Positions 6,571 to 14,819 of a DNA stretch of 27,802 bases are shown piece after piece. Position 1 is the stretch's first letter. Every line of letters starts with the position of its first letter. This DNA comes from SIG653 sp964509125 (GTDB taxonomy: Bacteria; Bacillota; Clostridia; Oscillospirales; CAG-382), in contig CAZDVZ010000026.1 of the NCBI GenBank assembly GCA_964509125.1, positions 1 to 27,802 on the forward strand, read 5' to 3'. The notes beneath the pieces are model-generated. The model did not search any database and was not told the origin of the DNA. It worked only from the letters and a program-made list of their open reading frames with translations. The translations under genes were made by a program, and so were the position numbers.

Positions 6571-8285
6571 AGCGCATTTTTTCTTATCTTGTTCCATATA
6601 AAAAAAGAATGCTTGCAGGTTTTTCCATTAAAGTTACAGGTACGGTTGCAGAGCTTATTATCCCATTTTTGCTTACATATATTTTAGAAAATGTGATTGT
6701 AACAAAAAGTGTTTCTCAAATTGTGAAATATGGGGTTTTAATGGTTATATTTGCCTTTATTGCTTGCGTGGGAAATGTTGTTGCAAACCGCATGGCTGCA
6801 CGTGTTACCGCTAATTTTTCCACGATCATGCGAAGAGAACTTTTCTCCAAAACATTAGCTCTTTCTGCAAAAGACACAGACAGATTCACCATAGCTTCTC
6901 TTGAATCGAGAATAACCACCGATACATACAACGTACAAAACTTTATAGGAATGATGCAAAGAATGGGAGTTCGTGCGCCTATATTGCTTTTGGGCGGCGT
7001 AATTATAACACTTCTCATGGACAAGGCACTGGCTCTTGTAATGATTGCAACCATGCCCATAATTTTTATTGTTGTGTTAAGCATTGCCAAAAAAGGCGTT
7101 CCACTTTACACCAGAGTACAAAGATCCACGGACGATATGATACGAGTTGTAAGAGAAGATGTTTGGGGCGTTCGTGTTATAAAAGCACTTTCGAAAAACG
7201 AATATGAAAACCGTCGTTTCGATAAATACAATCAAAAGCTGGTAAAAGAAGAGAGACGTGCAAGCTTTGTAATGAATGCAGCAAACCCCATTATGACTTT
7301 ATTGATGAATTTGGGGATTGCGGGAGTTATCGCGGTCGCATCCTACAGAGTATCCGACGGTACATCCACAGCAGCAACAGTTATTGCATTTATGCAATAT
7401 TTCACTCTAATATCCATGGCACTTATGTCACTTTCAAGAATGTTTGTGATGTATACAAAATGTGCCGCGTCAGCTAATAGAATCGCAGAAATACTTGATA
7501 CGGAGGACTCCTTCCCTATTTCAAACTTCCGGGGCGAAATAAATGATGACGCATACATTTCCATAAAAAATCTATCATTTTCATATTTAGGGAAAAAGAA
7601 CGACTTGGAAAACATTTCCCTCTCCCTTAATAAAGGCGAGTCGCTTGGAATAATTGGCGCAACGGGAAGCGGAAAATCCACCCTCATTAAACTTCTTATG
7701 CGCTTTTACGACGGAGATTTTGGAGAGGTGAAGCTCAAAGGCAAACCTGTTTCGTCATACAAAGCAGAAGAACTTTCCCAAATGTTCGGTGTTTCACTGC
7801 AAAATGGATTTATATATGCAGAGACTATTGAAGAAAATATTCGTTTTGGACGAGATGTTCCCCACGAAGATGTGGTTTCTGCGGCAAAAATCGCTCAGGC
7901 TCATGATTTTATTTCTCAAATGCCCAACGGATATAATCACAAGCTCTCGTCAAAAGGTACAAACATTTCGGGCGGTCAGAGGCAAAGAATTTTAATTGCA
8001 AGGGCCATTTTATCCCATCCGGAAATTTTGATTTTAGACGACTCCTCCTCAGCTTTGGATTATAAAACAGACGCAAACTTAAGGAAATCATTAAAAGAAT
8101 CGATGGATGGCACTACATTCATCACCGTCGCGCAACGAGTAAGCTCTGTTAAAGATTGCGACATAATTATGGTATTAAACGAAGGCAAGATCATTGGCAT
8201 GGGAAAGCACGATCAACTTTTGGAAACTTGTCCCGAATATAAACAGATCAGTGATTCTCAGATGGGAGGTGCTTTCCTTGACTAA
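6567..8285 (+). CDS. Heterodimeric ABC exporter, subunit with degenerate ATP site
   Basis: 572 residues: an N-terminal six-helix transmembrane domain and a C-terminal ATPase domain. Walker A is GATGSGKS and the signature NISGGQRQR is canonical. The catalytic Glu after Walker B is Asp (LILDDSSSALD) and the H-loop His is Gln (VAQRVSS). These are the changes seen in the degenerate partner of BmrCD/LmrCD/TM287-288-type heterodimers, where this subunit binds ATP but hydrolyses it poorly. It overlaps marR by 4 bases and the second subunit by 8. It probably exports drugs, lipids or peptides; the substrate cannot be read from the sequence. Confidence 0.92.
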   Translation: MKRIFSYLVPYKKRMLAGFSIKVTGTVAELIIPFLLTYILENVIVTKSVSQIVKYGVLMVIFAFIACVGNVVANRMAARVTANFSTIMRRELFSKTLALSAKDTDRFTIASLESRITTDTYNVQNFIGMMQRMGVRAPILLLGGVIITLLMDKALALVMIATMPIIFIVVLSIAKKGVPLYTRVQRSTDDMIRVVREDVWGVRVIKALSKNEYENRRFDKYNQKLVKEERRASFVMNAANPIMTLLMNLGIAGVIAVASYRVSDGTSTAATVIAFMQYFTLISMALMSLSRMFVMYTKCAASANRIAEILDTEDSFPISNFRGEINDDAYISIKNLSFSYLGKKNDLENISLSLNKGESLGIIGATGSGKSTLIKLLMRFYDGDFGEVKLKGKPVSSYKAEELSQMFGVSLQNGFIYAETIEENIRFGRDVPHEDVVSAAKIAQAHDFISQMPNGYNHKLSSKGTNISGGQRQRILIARAILSHPEILILDDSSSALDYKTDANLRKSLKESMDGTTFITVAQRVSSVKDCDIIMVLNEGKIIGMGKHDQLLETCPEYKQISDSQMGGAFLD

Positions 8286-10071
8286 ACAACCAAATGCAAA
8301 AAAACGTGACAACAAAGGGATATTCCTTCGTCTCGGAAAATATGTCATCGCAGAGTGGCATTTATTTATTCCCGCTGTTTTGCTTACACTCTTATCCAAT
8401 CAATTATCTCTGTTGGGGCCTAAATATTCAGGTGCCGCTATTGATGCTATTTGTCTGTCTGCGGGAGTTGATTTTGATTCTGTGTGGACAAATGTGATAA
8501 AAATGATAATCTGCTATGCAGGCTCTGCACTTCTTGCATATATTTTATCCGTTATTATGGTTTTTTTAAGTCAACGTATAGTTTACATAATGCGAAAACA
8601 GGTATTTGAAAAGCTAAACACGCTACCTGTAGGATATTTTGATTCCAATTCAACAGGTGATATAATCAGCAGAATTTCCTACGACATTGATACGGTAAAC
8701 ACTTCGCTTTCCAACGACCTTGTTCAAGTAATGACAAGCTTTTATACAGTTGTTGGTTCACTTATTTTCATGTGGAATATATCAAAACCAATGATCCTGA
8801 TTTTTGCCCTCACGGTGCCTATTTCCATACTTTTTACAAAATACCGTTCAAAAAAGGTACGCCCGATGTTTCGTGCAAGATCCAAAAAATACGGTGAGCT
8901 AAACGGATATGCAGAAGAGATGCTTTCGGGCGCTGAAAGCATAAGGGCATACGGAAAGCAAAATGTTTTCTCAGAAAGATTTAATGCTCACAACGATGAA
9001 GCGATGGGTGCATATTACAGTGCAGAATACAATGCTTCTTTACTTTTTCCTACAATAAATTTAATTAACAATGTTTCAATTTCCCTTGTTGCCATTTTAG
9101 GTGGAATTTTATATATGCATTCTCAAAGCGGAGTTGTTGCCGCCACTTCCGTTTTCTTTATTTCTCTTGGAGGCGTTGCTCAATTTGTCCAATATTCAAG
9201 AAAATTTGCAGGGCCTATCAATGAATTTTCCAATATACTTCACGAATTCCAATCAGCATTTTCTGCCGCAGAACGTGTCTTTCGCGTACTTGATGAAAAG
9301 GAAGAAAAGGCAGACGACGAAGATGCTGTTGAATTAAAGAATATTAAAGGTAATGTGGAGTTAAAAAATGTTACTTTTGCATACCAAAATGATACAACAA
9401 TTTTAAAAGATGTTTCCGTAAACGCAAAAGCGGGACAAACTATTGCAATTGTAGGGCCTACAGGTGCAGGTAAAACAACCATTATTAATCTTCTAATGAG
9501 ATTTTATGATCCCGTTTCAGGAGAGATACGAATCGATTTCATACCGTCTCTTAAAATAAAAAGGCATGATCTCCGACTTGGATTTACAATGGTACTTCAA
9601 GACACATGGCTTTTCCACGACACCGTTTTTAAAAACATTGCTTATGGGCGAGAAAACGCCACTGTGGAAGAGGTTAAAGCGGCGGCAAAGGCAGCTAAAA
9701 TTGACAGATATATTGAAAGTCTCCCCGAAGGATACGAAACCGTTTTATCCGATGGAGGCGTTAATATATCAAAGGGGCAAAGACAACTTATTACCATTGC
9801 AAGGGCGTTTCTTTCAAAAGCTCCCATGCTGATTCTGGACGAAGCCACCTCCAATGTTGACTCACGAACGGAAATTCAAATTCAAGAAGCAATGAATGAG
9901 CTTATGAAAGGAAGAACAAGCTTTGTTATTGCGCACCGCCTTTCTACCATTCAAAATGCAGACACTATCCTCGTTATACATGACGGCAAAATATCCGAAC
10001 AAGGCACTCATGATCAGCTGCTGCACAAAGGCGGGTTTTACAGCACGTTGTACAACTCTCAATTTAATTAA
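8278..10071 (+). CDS. Heterodimeric ABC exporter, catalytic subunit (TTG start)
   Basis: About 597 residues: a six-helix membrane domain then an ATPase domain with Walker A GPTGAGKTT, intact Walker B and catalytic Glu (LILDEATSNVD) and intact H-loop (VIAHRLST). Its signature motif is altered, NISKGQRQL instead of SGGQ. In a heterodimer this signature faces the degenerate Walker B of the first subunit, so both defects fall in one ATP site and the other site is fully canonical. The start is taken at TTG 8278 because GGGAGGTG at 8264-8271 lies 6 bases before it, inside the end of the upstream gene. Stop is at 10069-10071. Confidence 0.92.
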   Translation: MTKQPNAKKRDNKGIFLRLGKYVIAEWHLFIPAVLLTLLSNQLSLLGPKYSGAAIDAICLSAGVDFDSVWTNVIKMIICYAGSALLAYILSVIMVFLSQRIVYIMRKQVFEKLNTLPVGYFDSNSTGDIISRISYDIDTVNTSLSNDLVQVMTSFYTVVGSLIFMWNISKPMILIFALTVPISILFTKYRSKKVRPMFRARSKKYGELNGYAEEMLSGAESIRAYGKQNVFSERFNAHNDEAMGAYYSAEYNASLLFPTINLINNVSISLVAILGGILYMHSQSGVVAATSVFFISLGGVAQFVQYSRKFAGPINEFSNILHEFQSAFSAAERVFRVLDEKEEKADDEDAVELKNIKGNVELKNVTFAYQNDTTILKDVSVNAKAGQTIAIVGPTGAGKTTIINLLMRFYDPVSGEIRIDFIPSLKIKRHDLRLGFTMVLQDTWLFHDTVFKNIAYGRENATVEEVKAAAKAAKIDRYIESLPEGYETVLSDGGVNISKGQRQLITIARAFLSKAPMLILDEATSNVDSRTEIQIQEAMNELMKGRTSFVIAHRLSTIQNADTILVIHDGKISEQGTHDQLLHKGGFYSTLYNSQFN

Positions 10072-10092
10072 AGAATAAAAAAGGAAGTTCAA

Positions 10093-10250
10093 ATGAGAAC
10101 GCAAAACAACTCTTGCAGAAAAATTATAGCTTTAAAAAACACCTTCATATATGGACACTTGGCGACGTAACGGGAGACGGAATTGCAGACTCTACAGACT
10201 ATTTAAGAATCAAAGGTCACTTTCTCGGAACTTACAATCTCTATCATTAA
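10093..10250 (+). pseudogene. Dockerin-gene relic (start stub plus half dockerin, frameshifted)
   Basis: An ATG at 10093 with AAGGAAG upstream opens a 25-codon frame that stops at 10168-10170. In another frame, from 10161, the DNA encodes GDVTGDGIADSTDYLRIKG, then HFLGTYNLYH and a stop at 10248-10250. This is one calcium-binding half of a type I dockerin, nearly the same as the second half of the dockerin ending at 12414. Signal peptide, enzyme or binding module and the first dockerin half are missing. It looks like the two ends of a secreted-enzyme gene left after a large internal deletion. Confidence 0.7.
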
Positions 10251-10296
10251 GCCGGATCACTGTTCATCAAGAAACGGTTTTGATTTCTTAATAAAA

Positions 10297-11595
10297 TTAT
10301 ATCTTTCTATCATCCGTGGACGGATTATCAATAAGCTTTCCTTCCTCGGTAAAACGCGAGCCATGACAAGGGCAATCCCACGAATGTTCTTGTTTATTAT
10401 ACTTCAAAGCACATCCAAGATGCGGACAGCGCGGGCCGATCGGCGTTAGAAGCCCAAGGAGCGATTCAACCACATTGACCCCCAATTGAGGGCGGATCAC
10501 TGATCTGGATGGATTGAACAGCGCCGAATACCCATTTTCTTTACCTTGCACCAGATCGGACAGGATCATGGCTGAAACCATGGAGGACGTCATTCCCCAC
10601 TTATTAAAACCCGTTGCAACATATAGTCCCGGTGTGCCCTTGGAATATTGCCCAATATAGGGCACACCATCAAGACTCATACAATCCTGAGTCGCAAAAC
10701 GAGCAACTTCTTTGGCATTGGGATAACAACGACGAGCGAAGTCAGAAAGCTCATTCCAATTTCCACCCTTTTTTCCCGTACGGTGACTCCCCCCACCTAT
10801 CATTAGCAGATTCCCGTAGTTTCGAAATGAAAGTCCTGTTTCTGATTCGTCTATATACATTCCGTTTACATCCTCGGCATTTTCCAAGGCAATCACATAG
10901 GAACGATGCTGATAAAGCTTTACAAAATAACTTCCGTGTTTATTGAGTAAAGGAAAGTGAGTAGCAACAATAATCTTTTTTGCTTCAATAGTTCCATGAT
11001 CGGTAATTGCTTTGTTGGGCATAAGTTCTCGCACCTTGGTGTGTTCCATAATGCGAAGACTACCGGCAATTCCATAAGCAAATTTCAAAGGATGAAACTG
11101 CCCTTGACCTTTCACTCGGACTGCACCTGCTACAGAAAACTTTAATGGGAGATCCAAAACCAAATCTGCCGAAACGCCAAGTTTGTGATATGCTTTTACC
11201 TCCGATTCAATTTTGCTGCGATCGTTTAGAGAATAGACAAAGGCATCCTTCTCCTCAAAATCGCAATCAATGGATCGGCAAAGTTTACCATATTTTTCAA
11301 GTGCCAACCGATTGGCTTCAAGATACATCTTCGCTCCTTCAATGCCAAAAATTCGGATGAGTTTGTCATAAATCAGACCATGCTGAAATGTAATTTTTGC
11401 GGTTGTATTTTTTGTGATACCGCCACATATACGGTTAGCTTCTACGAGTACATAATCCACTCCCGCCGCATCCAGCAAATATGCGCACAATATTCCTGCC
11501 ATACCACCACCGACAATGAGAACATCGGTTTTCAGATCCTTCTGTTGCGTAGCAAATTGTGGATGTTCTGTGTTTTTGCTCCAAATTGAATCCAT
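10297..11595 (-). CDS. FAD-dependent oxidoreductase with C-terminal Rieske domain
   Basis: 432 residues. The N-terminal FAD-binding Rossmann motif is VLIVGGGMAGILCAYLL (GGGMAG at 29-34), in the DAO/glycine-oxidase-like fold. The last about 50 residues form a Rieske [2Fe-2S] site: CPHLGC near 390-395 and CPCHGS near 408-413, giving the Cys-His/Cys-His ligand set. The arrangement is that of Bacillus YhfW-like proteins, whose substrate is not established. The ATG at 11595 is preferred because AGAGGTG lies about 5 bases before it. No operon partner lies adjacent, and a cytoplasmic redox role is likely. Confidence 0.88.
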   Translation of the reverse strand: MDSIWSKNTEHPQFATQQKDLKTDVLIVGGGMAGILCAYLLDAAGVDYVLVEANRICGGITKNTTAKITFQHGLIYDKLIRIFGIEGAKMYLEANRLALEKYGKLCRSIDCDFEEKDAFVYSLNDRSKIESEVKAYHKLGVSADLVLDLPLKFSVAGAVRVKGQGQFHPLKFAYGIAGSLRIMEHTKVRELMPNKAITDHGTIEAKKIIVATHFPLLNKHGSYFVKLYQHRSYVIALENAEDVNGMYIDESETGLSFRNYGNLLMIGGGSHRTGKKGGNWNELSDFARRCYPNAKEVARFATQDCMSLDGVPYIGQYSKGTPGLYVATGFNKWGMTSSMVSAMILSDLVQGKENGYSALFNPSRSVIRPQLGVNVVESLLGLLTPIGPRCPHLGCALKYNKQEHSWDCPCHGSRFTEEGKLIDNPSTDDRKI

Positions 11596-11683
11596 AAAAT
11601 CACCTCTGTAAAATAGTATTGGCATTTGGAATTATTTGATTCGAAAAAATGTACAAATTTTTTTGTAGCAAACAATGGAAAAG

Positions 11684-11731
11684 GGTTGTCTTAAATGCAA
11701 AGAAAAATATCGCATTTAAGACAACCTATTT
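11684..11731. terminator. Perfect 15-bp hairpin, probable terminator
   Basis: GGTTGTCTTAAATGC (11684-11698) pairs perfectly with GCATTTAAGACAACC (11712-11726) around a 13-base loop. On the plus strand TATTTTTGT follows, on the minus strand CTTTTCC, so the direction is unclear. It separates the small peptide frame (11752-11817) from the Rieske gene. Confidence 0.55.
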
Positions 11732-11751
11732 TTGTATACAAACGAATGTTG

Positions 11752-11817
11752 TTATTCAAAATAGTTGCCATCCCCACAATACTGTCCCCCACCGTTGCCA
11801 CAAATGAAGTTTCCCAT
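11752..11817 (-). CDS. Possible Gly/Asn/Cys-rich 21-residue peptide
   Basis: A minus-strand frame from ATG at 11817 encodes MGNFICGNGGG followed by QYCGDGNYFE and a TAA stop. An in-frame TGA lies two codons upstream, so it cannot be the tail of a longer gene in this frame. It holds seven Gly, four Asn and two Cys, and a strong hairpin follows it. The ribosome site is weak (GGGA). It may be a real micropeptide or chance; I know no family for it. Confidence 0.2.
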   Translation of the reverse strand: MGNFICGNGGGQYCGDGNYFE

Positions 11818-11906
11818 TCTTCAAATTCCCAATTTTTGATTACTCGTAAGGTATGTTCTTAACCATACGGTGTGATAAAATAAAGCAAAAAAGGAGTTTG
11901 ATACTT

Positions 11907-12414
11907 ATGAAAATGTGTAATGAAATCATCCGCTTTAACAATCCCAAATTCAGTAACAAGCATAGATGATTATGCTTTTGACGGCTGCACCCACCTTACG
12001 ATTAAAGGTACAAAAGGTTCCGCGGCAGAAACATACGCAACAAAAAATGGATTTACATTCGTTGTACTTGGAAACGAAACATCTCTACCCGAAGCAGACA
12101 GTAATATTTATATTGATGCAGACAAAAAGATAATGCCTAATATTGTGGCAAAAACAGCAAAAGTTGGTACCGGTTGTAAAGTAACAGATCAGAACGGCAA
12201 TACCTACACAGTAATAGTTAAAGGTGACGTTGACGGAAGCGGAGCTGTCGATTCTGCTGACTATTTAAGAATCAAGTCTATGTTCTTAGGTAGCTTGACA
12301 CCGGAGGGCGAATACTTCACAGCAGCAGATGCGGATGGAAGCAGTAAGATCGATTCAACAGATTACCTCAGAATCAAGAGCTGTTTCCTTGGAACTGTGG
12401 ATTTGTACGAATAA
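11907..12414 (+). pseudogene. BspA-type LRR / dockerin surface protein, 5'-deleted and frameshifted
   Basis: AAGGAG at 11891-11896 precedes ATG 11907, but that frame stops at 11967-11969 after 20 codons. A +1 frame, open from ATG 11920 to 12414, encodes one leucine-rich repeat of the BspA/LRR_5 type (LTIPNSVTSIDDYAFDGCT, then SAAETYATKNGFTFVVL), a linker and a complete type I dockerin with two calcium loops (GDVDGSGAVDSADYLRIK and DADGSSKIDSTDYLRIK), each followed by an FLG motif. The original protein was probably a secreted repeat protein. The signal peptide and most repeats are gone, and start and body are out of frame, so it is called a pseudogene. Translation from 11920 would give a 164-residue protein without export signal. 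Confidence 0.72.
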
Positions 12415-12822
12415 TATGATTGGTGAAAGATAAATGGTATATACTTGGTGTTTTGATATAGAAGCTGATAGTTCACTTGACCTTTTGCTATAATTATTAT
12501 AATAAGTGTTCTATAAATCTTATAAGGACTAAAATATTTCTTTTGTGAAGTAAACCGATTAAAATTATTTGACATTTTATAGGAGATATTGCATATTTTA
12601 TGCAAACCAAAAACATGAAAAAAATATCTTTTTTACTACTTAAATCTGTTAGATAATTTTTTGTCTATGGGATACAAAAAGATATTTTCGGCAGTTTTGC
12701 GCATGAATTTGAACTCTCACAAATTGTGCCAAGAAACGGATATTATTGAAAAACTGCAAGTTTCCGTCGAAACTCGTAGTCTGAGGGCTGACCGTGCGGT
12801 CAGCCCTTAGGCGATTCAATAA
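12415..12822. other. Gene-poor AT-rich intergenic stretch
   Basis: About 400 bases without a convincing gene. It holds TATAAT at 12498-12503 with a weak TTGACC 15 bases upstream, and an 18-codon stub at 12600 (MQTKNMKKISFLLLKSVR) with AGGAG 14 bases before it that resembles the start of a signal peptide. A 47-codon frame at 12667-12810 is unsupported. A strong hairpin closes the stretch. Confidence 0.5.
12781..12810. other. GC-rich 13-bp hairpin without T tract
   Basis: CTGAGGGCTGACC, four-base loop GTGC, GGTCAGCCCTTAG, with one G-T pair in the stem. No T run follows on either strand, so it is not a classical terminator, though it may mark the 3' end of the convergent gene at 12823. Confidence 0.5.
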
Positions 12823-13161
12823 CTATATGCCACAAATTGTAAAACACTCGTGCTTCGAAAAGCATTCTTCTACCCATGGCGTCAACTCTTCTACTACAGC
12901 TTTCCATTGCTCGTTCTTCTTGGAATTTTCAACAATTTTGTTCCACTGGGCATTTTTGATTACGTTAGTTGGACCGTAATAGTCAAACCTTCCAATGGAA
13001 TCTGCAAAAAGTCGAAAAAGCAAAAGCTCGTCAAATAAGTCCGCATGAATGCAAATGGAATCTTTAAGCAAACACTTTTTTCTGTATTTCCCTTTTTGAA
13101 ACTCAAAATAGCATGTACTGCCCGATGCTTTTCTTTCCTCTTCATATACAAAATACTTCAT
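12823..13161 (-). CDS. Hypothetical small protein
   Basis: 112 residues, unknown family. It is charged and aromatic, with a stretch LFDELLLFRLFADSIGRFDYYG and a C-terminal Trp/Glu-rich helix (WKAVVEELTPWVEECF), and has no signal or membrane segment. Its size and composition resemble small immunity or adaptor proteins, but I do not recognise it. ATG 13161 has GGTG 6 bases upstream; a GTG three codons earlier is possible. It lies just outside the tRNA-Ser relic at 13245, at the distal border of the island. Confidence 0.6.
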   Translation of the reverse strand: MKYFVYEEERKASGSTCYFEFQKGKYRKKCLLKDSICIHADLFDELLLFRLFADSIGRFDYYGPTNVIKNAQWNKIVENSKKNEQWKAVVEELTPWVEECFSKHECFTICGI

Positions 13162-13214
13162 AATATTCACCGATAAAACTTTATTTGTTTAACTGATTAG
13201 ATATTAAAATGAAA

Positions 13215-13240
13215 GACCGCAATTCGTGAGAACTGCGGTC
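13215..13240 (-). terminator. tRNA-type terminator hairpin beside tRNA-Ser relic 1
   Basis: Inverted repeat GACCGCA...TGCGGTC with inner TTC/GAA pairs, just 3' of the tRNA relic on the minus strand. A copy with one mismatch over 24 bases lies at 21851-21874, also beside a tRNA-Ser relic, which shows the two sites share an origin. Confidence 0.6.
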
Positions 13241-13244
13241 GGTT

Positions 13245-13300
13245 TGGCGGAGAGAGAGGGATTCGAACCCTCGTGGGATTGCTCCCAAACCGATTTCGAG
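13245..13300 (-). pseudogene. tRNA-Ser 3'-half relic 1 (att site)
   Basis: Minus strand: from CTCGAAATC in the anticodon loop through the variable arm GGGAGCAATCCC, T arm GAGGGTTCGAATCCCTC and acceptor CTCTCCGCCA. Except near the anticodon arm it is identical to the 3' half of the intact tRNA-Ser at 22971-23059. The 5' half is replaced by unrelated DNA starting CAGCTG. This is what is left when a tyrosine recombinase integrates into a tRNA gene. Confidence 0.85.
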
Positions 13301-13437
13301 CAGCTGTAAAGCGGGCTCTCTCTGTCCCTCATTATCCCTAATTTCCGCAAATTTTTCCCAAAAATGACCGTTTTTATGCCCTTTTTTGGAATTCTGCAAG
13401 GCTTTTGCAAGGCTGAAGTGACGAGTGGGCACTATTG
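13301..13437. other. att arm region 1
   Basis: About 137 bases homologous to 19180-19320. The shared core includes CAGCTGT, GGCTCT, TCCCTCA and TATCCCTAATTTCCGCA, with a tandem CCCT motif repeated about 11 bases apart, like integrase arm-binding sites. It abuts a tRNA relic in both places. Frames that run through here into the tRNA relic are not genes. Confidence 0.65.
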
Positions 13438-13438
13438 A

Positions 13439-13804
13439 TTATACATATTCAACATCGATTTTTTGACAATAAATGCTGAAAGCGATGCCGTTGATAAGCT
13501 TAATGCGCAACTCAATAATCCCTTTGTTTAGCCACCGCTCACCATAGTTAAAATCCTTGTCATAAGCGGTGAACACCGCCCTAATGAACGAAGAGTCATC
13601 ATTATCCGATACAGGCAGAATCTCGGCACTGTCGATAATTTGATCGTCCCAAATACACAAATTCGTCAAGCCGACAAATCAAGTACAACTTACACAAACT
13701 TTTTTCTGCAACGTATCGTTAAAAATCAAAAGCTTTGCACAGTCATATTCGATTTCGATTTTATCTATATTGCTGTCCGCCCAATCTATGCTTTCAAAAT
13801 TCAT
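13439..13804 (-). pseudogene. Small unknown gene interrupted by one in-frame TGA
   Basis: A single minus-strand frame runs from ATG 13804 (AGAGGTAAC a few bases upstream) to the stop at 13441-13439, 121 sense codons long if the TGA at 13681-13679 (codon 42) is ignored. The first part begins MNFESIDWADSNIDKIEIEY; the second continues FVGLTNLCIWDDQIIDSAE and ends KIDVEYV. Both halves have the same acidic, beta-rich character and reading frame, and a consensus-like promoter lies upstream, so it is one gene with a nonsense change. Family unknown; it is reminiscent of small immunity-type proteins. Confidence 0.65.
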
Positions 13805-13845
13805 TTTTGTTACCTCTTTTTTGCAGGCTACGTAATTTCTAAAAT

Positions 13846-13874
13846 ATTATATCATATTTCCAAGAATATTTCAA
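13846..13874 (-). promoter_or_regulatory. Promoter of the TGA-interrupted gene
   Basis: Minus strand TTGAAA (13874-13869), 17 bases, TATAAT (13851-13846), about 42 bases upstream of ATG 13804. Confidence 0.65.
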
Positions 13875-13945
13875 TAGAGCCCCTGATTCTCTCTGGACTT
13901 TCCGTTTCTTAAAAGTTATTATGATGAATGCAGGCATTCAATTTA

Positions 13946-13974
13946 TTGACATTTCGGTTCAGATATGGTATACT
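13946..13974 (+). promoter_or_regulatory. Promoter of the nuclease-like gene pair
   Basis: TTGACA (13946-13951), 17 bases, TATACT (13969-13974), 30 bases before the start codon at 14004. It is divergent from the promoter at 13846-13874. Confidence 0.8.
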
Positions 13975-14003
13975 TTATCTATCAGTAAATTCGGAGGCGT
14001 AGG

Positions 14004-14819
14004 ATGAGGCGCATTGATTCTCGCTTTATAGATGATTTGCTTTGCGGCGAATTGGCGTTTTTCCTCGGGCAGGTAAAAAACCACAGAAATGAATTAAGCC
14101 TTGAAATCAGAAACGGATATATCAATATTTACTATAAAGGCGGTAACCTGCTCAAGATAACTCAAAAATCAAAAGGTTATTCATTCCACTTTGATGCAAA
14201 GTATTGCAAGCATAAAGGACATAGCGATAACCTCGCGTTGTTTGAAAACTTAAAAAGCAATGATGTCGAATCCTACAAAAAGCATTTTGATTTGATGATG
14301 CGGGAAATGGATGCTTGGTTTTACGAACATCCAAAAAAGGAACGTGATTATCAACACCAACTGCTTGTAAATTATCATGAAATTATAGATATTGAATATC
14401 AAATCGGACGTTGTATGCGGCTCGATATGCTTCTCTTTTCCGGCGGAAAGCTATATATCGTAGAAAACAAATTCGGCACAGGTGCCATTGGTGGCAATGC
14501 AGGTCTGTCAAAGCATTATGAAGATATATGCAATGTATTATCAAATCAAAAATTACTCGATGAAATGTTAGACTCGGTTTGTCACATATCAAAAGCTAAA
14601 AAAGCCCTTGGCTTAATAGATTTTGAGATTGGGCGAGAAAATATAAAAAATACCGAAATTCTGTTTCTATTGGCGGACTATAACGCGAAGAGTAAAAGTC
14701 TGTCCAATGCATTGGGAGATATGACCGTTTCCGTCCCCACAAGTATTTTGATGAACGCCAAAGATGAATACAAGATAGATTTAACTCGTTCAAAAGATGC
14801 ATTTACATATGAAGATTAA
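14004..14819 (+). CDS. PD-(D/E)XK nuclease-like protein
   Basis: 271 residues. The central part shows a restriction-endonuclease-like core: a helix with Glu and Gln (KKERDYQHQLLVNYHE), then MRLDMLLFSGGKLYIVENKF, which contains the spaced Asp and Glu-X-Lys of the PD-(D/E)XK motif on two predicted strands, then a helical segment (LSKHYEDICNVL). The N-terminal about 110 residues and the C-terminal about 70 are of unknown fold. GGAGG at 13993-13997 sits 6 bases before the ATG. The next gene begins inside its last codons, so the two proteins are probably made together. Nuclease activity is inferred from the motif only; no known family name can be given. Confidence 0.68.
   Translation: MRRIDSRFIDDLLCGELAFFLGQVKNHRNELSLEIRNGYINIYYKGGNLLKITQKSKGYSFHFDAKYCKHKGHSDNLALFENLKSNDVESYKKHFDLMMREMDAWFYEHPKKERDYQHQLLVNYHEIIDIEYQIGRCMRLDMLLFSGGKLYIVENKFGTGAIGGNAGLSKHYEDICNVLSNQKLLDEMLDSVCHISKAKKALGLIDFEIGRENIKNTEILFLLADYNAKSKSLSNALGDMTVSVPTSILMNAKDEYKIDLTRSKDAFTYED

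Noticed and set aside
10252..10296. Possible terminator after the dockerin relic (AAGAAA...TTTCTT)
   Set aside because: Only six paired A/T bases and no clear T tract.
12667..12810. 47-codon plus-strand frame
   Set aside because: No ribosome site, ends inside the GC-rich hairpin, no recognisable family.
13181..13432. Two overlapping minus-strand frames through the tRNA-Ser relic
   Set aside because: They translate the tRNA 3' half and the att arm; endings such as GAIPRGFESLSLR are typical false proteins from serine tRNA genes.
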